Source of the DNA: Amycolatopsis sp. WQ 127309
GTDB taxonomy: Bacteria > Actinomycetota > Actinomycetes > Mycobacteriales > Pseudonocardiaceae
Length of the DNA stretch: 64,000 nucleotides
NCBI RefSeq assembly: GCF_023023025.1
Contig: NZ_CP095481.1
Span: 1,426,001-1,490,000, forward strand
Direction of reading: 5' to 3'
Shown here one piece after another: positions 60,774 to 64,000 of this stretch. Position 1 is the first letter of the stretch. Every line of letters starts with the position of its first letter. Under the pieces are notes generated by a model that made no database searches, was not told the origin of the DNA, and saw only the letters and a program-made list of their open reading frames with translations. The translations under genes were made by a program, and so were the position numbers.

Positions 60774-61823
60774 CTACGACATCGCCAGCGGCAGGCGGAC
60801 TTCGAACCGGCAGCCCGGGCCGTGGTTGTGCACGCCGATCTTCCCGCGGTGCGCCTCGACCAGGCCCTTGGCGATGGCCAGGCCGAGGCCGCCGCCGGTG
60901 GTCGTGCCGCTGCGCTCGGGCGTGCGGGCCTGCGTGCCGCGGAAGGCGACGTCGAAGACGCGGCCGATCTCGTCGTCCGGGATGCCGCCGCAGGAGTCGT
61001 CGACGGCGAGCAGGGCCTCGTCGCCGTCGACGCCGATCTGCACCGCGACCGTCCCGTCCGGCGGGGTGTGGCGGATCGCGTTGGACACCAGGTTCCGCAC
61101 GATCCGGGCCAGTTCCGGGTCGCTGCCGGAGACGATCGGCCAGCTTTCGGCGTTGGCCAGCACGCGCACCCGTTTCCGCTCGGCGACCGGGCTCTGGGCG
61201 GCGACGGCGTCGCTGACGACGTCGCGCAGGGGCACCGCGGACATGGTGAGCTCGAGGGCGCCCGCGGTGATCCGCGAGAGCTCGAACAGGTCGCCGACCA
61301 TCCCGGACAGCCGGGTGGTCTCGCCGCTGATCCGCTGGGCGTAGTCGGCGACCTCGTCGCGTTCGGAGACGACGCCGTCGGCGAGTGCCTCCGCCATCGC
61401 CTGGATGCCGGCCAGGGGGCTGCGCAGGTCGTGGCTGATCCAGGCGACCAGCTCGCGCCGCGACGCCTCGGCCGCGCGCTCCCGGTTCCGCGCTTCCCGC
61501 TCCCACACACTGCGGCGGGCGATGGCCCGGCCGAGGATGATCGCGGCGGGCACGGTGATCACCGCGACCAGCAGGCAGACCAGCAGCATCGTGGTCAGCG
61601 CCGGGGTGAACATGAACCCGCTGACGCCCAGCACGCCGACGAGCGTCGCGAGCACCGGGATCAGCACCAGCACGGTCAGCGTGGTGGCCAGGGAACCGCG
61701 GCGCAGCACATAGAGCACCACGCCACCCAGCACGGCCACGGGAAGGGCGAACAGCAACGCCAGCGGCAGGATGTGCCAGAGGTGCGCCAGAATCTCGCCG
61801 AAGGACTCTCCGGGTTCGATCAC
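60774..61823 (-). CDS. Sensor histidine kinase (OmpR-type partner)
   Basis: A 349-aa kinase with three or four closely packed membrane helices (about 12-105) and no large extracellular domain. H-box is [21 protein letters not shown]-box [15 protein letters not shown]1 DDSCGGIP and G2 [16 protein letters not shown]. Compared with mycobacterial MprB, which sits near moaB2, the large sensor domain is missing. GTG 61823 overlaps the response-regulator stop (GTGA). Confidence 0.92.
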   Translation of the reverse strand: MIEPGESFGEILAHLWHILPLALLFALPVAVLGGVVLYVLRRGSLATTLTVLVLIPVLATLVGVLGVSGFMFTPALTTMLLVCLLVAVITVPAAIILGRAIARRSVWEREARNRERAAEASRRELVAWISHDLRSPLAGIQAMAEALADGVVSERDEVADYAQRISGETTRLSGMVGDLFELSRITAGALELTMSAVPLRDVVSDAVAAQSPVAERKRVRVLANAESWPIVSGSDPELARIVRNLVSNAIRHTPPDGTVAVQIGVDGDEALLAVDDSCGGIPDDEIGRVFDVAFRGTQARTPERSGTTTGGGLGLAIAKGLVEAHRGKIGVHNHGPGCRFEVRLPLAMS

Positions 61824-62524
61824 GGTTGCTCCCGGTCGTAGCGGTAGCCGACGCCCCAGACGGTCGCGACCCGGGTCGGCTTGGCCGGTTCGCGCTCGAT
61901 CTTCTCGCGCAACCGTCGCACGTGGACGGTCACCGTCGACTGGTCGCCGAAGTCCCAGCCCCAGACCTTCTCCAGCAGGTCCGCCCGCGAGTAGGCGACG
62001 CCGGCGTGGCCGAGGAAAAACGCCAGCAGGTCGAACTCCCGGGTGGTGAGCGGGAGTTCACGGCCGCCGAGGGTCGCGGTGCGGGCGGTCATCTGCAGCC
62101 GCAGGTCGCCGTCGACGAGTTCCGCGGCCGCCGGTTCCGGGCGGGGCATCCGCGCGCGGCGCAGCACGGACGCCACGCGCAGGGCGAGTTCCTTGGGGCT
62201 GAAGGGTTTCGTCACGTAGTCGTCGGCGCCGAGCTGGAGCCCGGCGATCCGGTTCTCCTCCTCGCCGAGCGCGGTGAGCATGACGATCGGCACCTGGCTG
62301 ACCTGGCGCAGCCGCTTGCACACCTCGAGGCCGTTGATCCCCGGCATCATGACGTCGAGGACGACCAGGTCGGGCTCGTGGGCGGCGAACTTCGCCAGCC
62401 CCTCGGCGCCGTCGCCGGCCATGTCGACGGTGAACCCGGCCACCTCGAGGTAGCGGCGCACGACGTCGCGCACGGTCTCGTCGTCGTCGACCACGAGCAC
62501 GCGCCCGGCCAGATCGCCTGTCAT
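61820..62524 (-). CDS. OmpR/PhoB-family response regulator
   Basis: A 234-aa regulator: receiver [20 protein letters not shown] with phospho-acceptor Asp in [14 protein letters not shown] and Lys in [15 protein letters not shown]; winged-helix C-domain with [20 protein letters not shown] and [15 protein letters not shown]. Coupled to the downstream kinase by GTGA. It starts 4 bp after the end of the upstream membrane-protein gene, which is in the same direction and probably in the same operon. Confidence 0.94.
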   Translation of the reverse strand: MTGDLAGRVLVVDDDETVRDVVRRYLEVAGFTVDMAGDGAEGLAKFAAHEPDLVVLDVMMPGINGLEVCKRLRQVSQVPIVMLTALGEEENRIAGLQLGADDYVTKPFSPKELALRVASVLRRARMPRPEPAAAELVDGDLRLQMTARTATLGGRELPLTTREFDLLAFFLGHAGVAYSRADLLEKVWGWDFGDQSTVTVHVRRLREKIEREPAKPTRVATVWGVGYRYDREQP

Positions 62525-62528
62525 GTCT

Positions 62529-63956
62529 TCACCAGCCCGTCAGCAGCAGATGGTTGACCGCCAGCGCCGTCGCGGCCTGCGCGGCCAGCCACCACCGGCG
62601 CCCCGGCCGTGGCAGCAGAGCCGTCATCGGCAGCAGCCACGCCCCGAACGGTAGCCAGATCCGTTCGGTCTCCGCTTTCGACAGGCCCGAAACGTCGGCG
62701 AAGATGATCGCGAGCAGGGCGGCGATACCGAGGAGGAGCACCGGTTCGGCCCACAGCGAGCGGCGGGGGCGGGGCAGGAACGCCTCGGTCAGGCCACGCC
62801 GGAGGGCAGCCACGACCGCGGGGCCGAGCGCCACCGCGACCGCGGCCAGGTCCGCCCACACCCAGTAGGAGTACGGCCGGACCAGGGCGACTCCCTGGTA
62901 GTAGCGCTCGACGACCAGGTGGTAGCCGTCGAGCCACCAGAAACCCGCCCAGGCGAAGAGGGCGACGACAGCCAGCGCCGCCACGATCGCCAGTGCCGCC
63001 GCCCGCCACTGCCGTCCGAGCACGGCCACGGCCAGCGCGACCACGCCCAGCAGCACCAGGCCGTACGACAGGAAGATGCCGAAGCCCAGCACTCCGCCCG
63101 CGGCCAGCCCGGCGGGGGCGGCGTACCGGCGGCCGTGGGCGAACCCGTTCGCGGACAGTGCCAGCAACGCCAGGCCGGTCGCCGTCACCCCGGCGAACAG
63201 GCCGTCCGCCGACACGCCGATCCACACCGCACCGGGGGTGAGCACGGCGAAGGGCAGCACCGAGCGAGCCGCTTCCGGCCGGCCGAGCAAGGCGACCGTG
63301 GCGGGCACGGCCACCGCCACCAGGCTGCCGACGAGCACGACGGCCGTCGCCGCCCACGCGCCGCCGTGCAGGCCGAGCCGGTCCAGCCAGACGAAGACCA
63401 GCGTCGCGCCCGGCGGGTGCCCGGACACGTGAGTGGTCCAGGAGTTCGGCTGGAAGTCGAGGATGCGGGAGGAAAACTCGCGCAGCATCCGCGGGATGTC
63501 GGTGATCCCGGGTACCTCGTGCAGGTACTCCTGGGGAATGGTGAGGTGCCCGGCGAACCCGCGCGCCCAGCCGTCGACCAAGGTCAGCGAAAAGATCCAG
63601 GCGAGCGACGCGAAGTAGCCGGCGACGAGGGCGCGGCGCCACGGCAGGCGAGTGGCCAGAGCCGGGCCGTAGAGCACCACTGCGGCGGCGATGAGCACCG
63701 CGAACACCGACCCGGGGCCGACGTGCGGCAGCCAGTCGGCGAACAGCGGCGGCGCGCTGACGAAGATGACCACCCCGGAGTTCGGGCGGTTGTAGTAGAG
63801 GCCGGCCGCGGCGGCCGCGGCGACGAGCACCACGGCCGCCGCGACGGCGAGGAGATCGGCCCGGCGGGCGCGGCGCGCGGGTCGATCAGGTGGCAGGTCT
63901 TCGGGTTCGCGGGCAGTCGGCTCGGCAAGCCCGGCTGCCGACTTCGGCTCGCTCAT
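62529..63956 (-). CDS. Polytopic membrane protein (GT87-like candidate)
   Basis: A 475-aa integral membrane protein with a Pro/Arg-rich N-terminal tail (about 1-32) and ten to eleven hydrophobic helices. An outward loop after helix 2-3 has TIPQEYLHEVPGITDIPRM and SGHPPGATLVFVWLDRLGL, where acidic and His residues near the membrane resemble polyprenyl-phosphate-sugar glycosyltransferases. This makes GT-C fold likely, but not proven. Four bp separate it from the response regulator, so the two-component pair may adjust its expression or report its activity. Confidence 0.72.
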   Translation of the reverse strand: MSEPKSAAGLAEPTAREPEDLPPDRPARRARRADLLAVAAAVVLVAAAAAAGLYYNRPNSGVVIFVSAPPLFADWLPHVGPGSVFAVLIAAAVVLYGPALATRLPWRRALVAGYFASLAWIFSLTLVDGWARGFAGHLTIPQEYLHEVPGITDIPRMLREFSSRILDFQPNSWTTHVSGHPPGATLVFVWLDRLGLHGGAWAATAVVLVGSLVAVAVPATVALLGRPEAARSVLPFAVLTPGAVWIGVSADGLFAGVTATGLALLALSANGFAHGRRYAAPAGLAAGGVLGFGIFLSYGLVLLGVVALAVAVLGRQWRAAALAIVAALAVVALFAWAGFWWLDGYHLVVERYYQGVALVRPYSYWVWADLAAVAVALGPAVVAALRRGLTEAFLPRPRRSLWAEPVLLLGIAALLAIIFADVSGLSKAETERIWLPFGAWLLPMTALLPRPGRRWWLAAQAATALAVNHLLLTGW

Positions 63957-64000
63957 CGCCGTCCACCTTAGGGCCGTACGCCGGGTTCCGCGGTCCGGCG

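Overview
The window is G+C-rich DNA with strong third-position bias, many GTG and TTG starts, ATGA/GTGA-coupled genes and many putative leaderless starts. Gene content (RpfB-type resuscitation factor, protein O-mannosyltransferase, membrane Ser/Thr kinase, SepX/Glp divisome pair, Ruc chaperone, DUF574 methyltransferase) indicates an actinomycete. Overall style fits Pseudonocardiales, most likely an Amycolatopsis-like soil organism; the genus is inference from memory, not from a search.

Layout. (1) 1-12.2 kb is a conserved chromosomal block: rsmA (5' end only), rpfB, tatD, metG, a pabB-like gene, rsmI and pmt. (2) 12.2-43.1 kb is a variable region: an AraC regulator/methyltransferase pair, a membrane kinase with zinc-ribbon partner, propionyl-CoA synthetase, a secreted hexosaminidase, MOSC/TetR and M20 peptidase around one operator, an aldehyde dehydrogenase/DUF779/GAF-regulator unit, SGNH hydrolase/TetR behind tandem operators, a two-component system, an MMPL exporter operon, a degenerate GGDEF-EAL protein with a DUF574 methyltransferase, P450 plus secreted hydrolase, and a three-gene ParA operon. 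(3) 43.2-51.3 kb is a mobile-element remnant, partly A+T-rich: an HTH protein, a decayed ParB-like/Dam-methylase operon, small hypothetical, membrane and lipoprotein genes, and a truncated large serine recombinase lying against tRNA-Ala(CGC). (4) 51.4-64 kb is conserved again: sepX/glpR, rimJ-like, glp (moeA-like), galU, 5-FTHF cyclo-ligase, ruc (fmdB family), a SAF protein, mscL, moaB, an epimerase, an MBL hydrolase, a two-component system and a polytopic membrane protein.

From memory, blocks 1 and 4 match the mycobacterial order mprAB-moaB2-mscL-Rv0991c-cyclo-ligase-galU-moeA1-rimJ ... pmt-rsmI-pabB-metG-tatD-rpfB-ksgA, so the 12-51 kb part looks like an expanded plasticity zone inside an ancient gene neighbourhood.

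The best candidate for an undescribed system is the overlapping three-gene operon at 40121-43142: a ParA-type ATPase, a protein with two SAP/Rho-N-like helical modules, and a RAMA-CBS-CBS-HEPN protein carrying an RNKVMH (Rx4H) motif. Its domain content suggests a DNA-associated conflict or stress system. Other notable features are a 59-bp palindromic element present twice with a conserved loop, a 21-bp tandem array before rsmA, several pseudogenes with identifiable lesions, and a putative SigH/SigR promoter overlapping a CIRCE operator before ruc.
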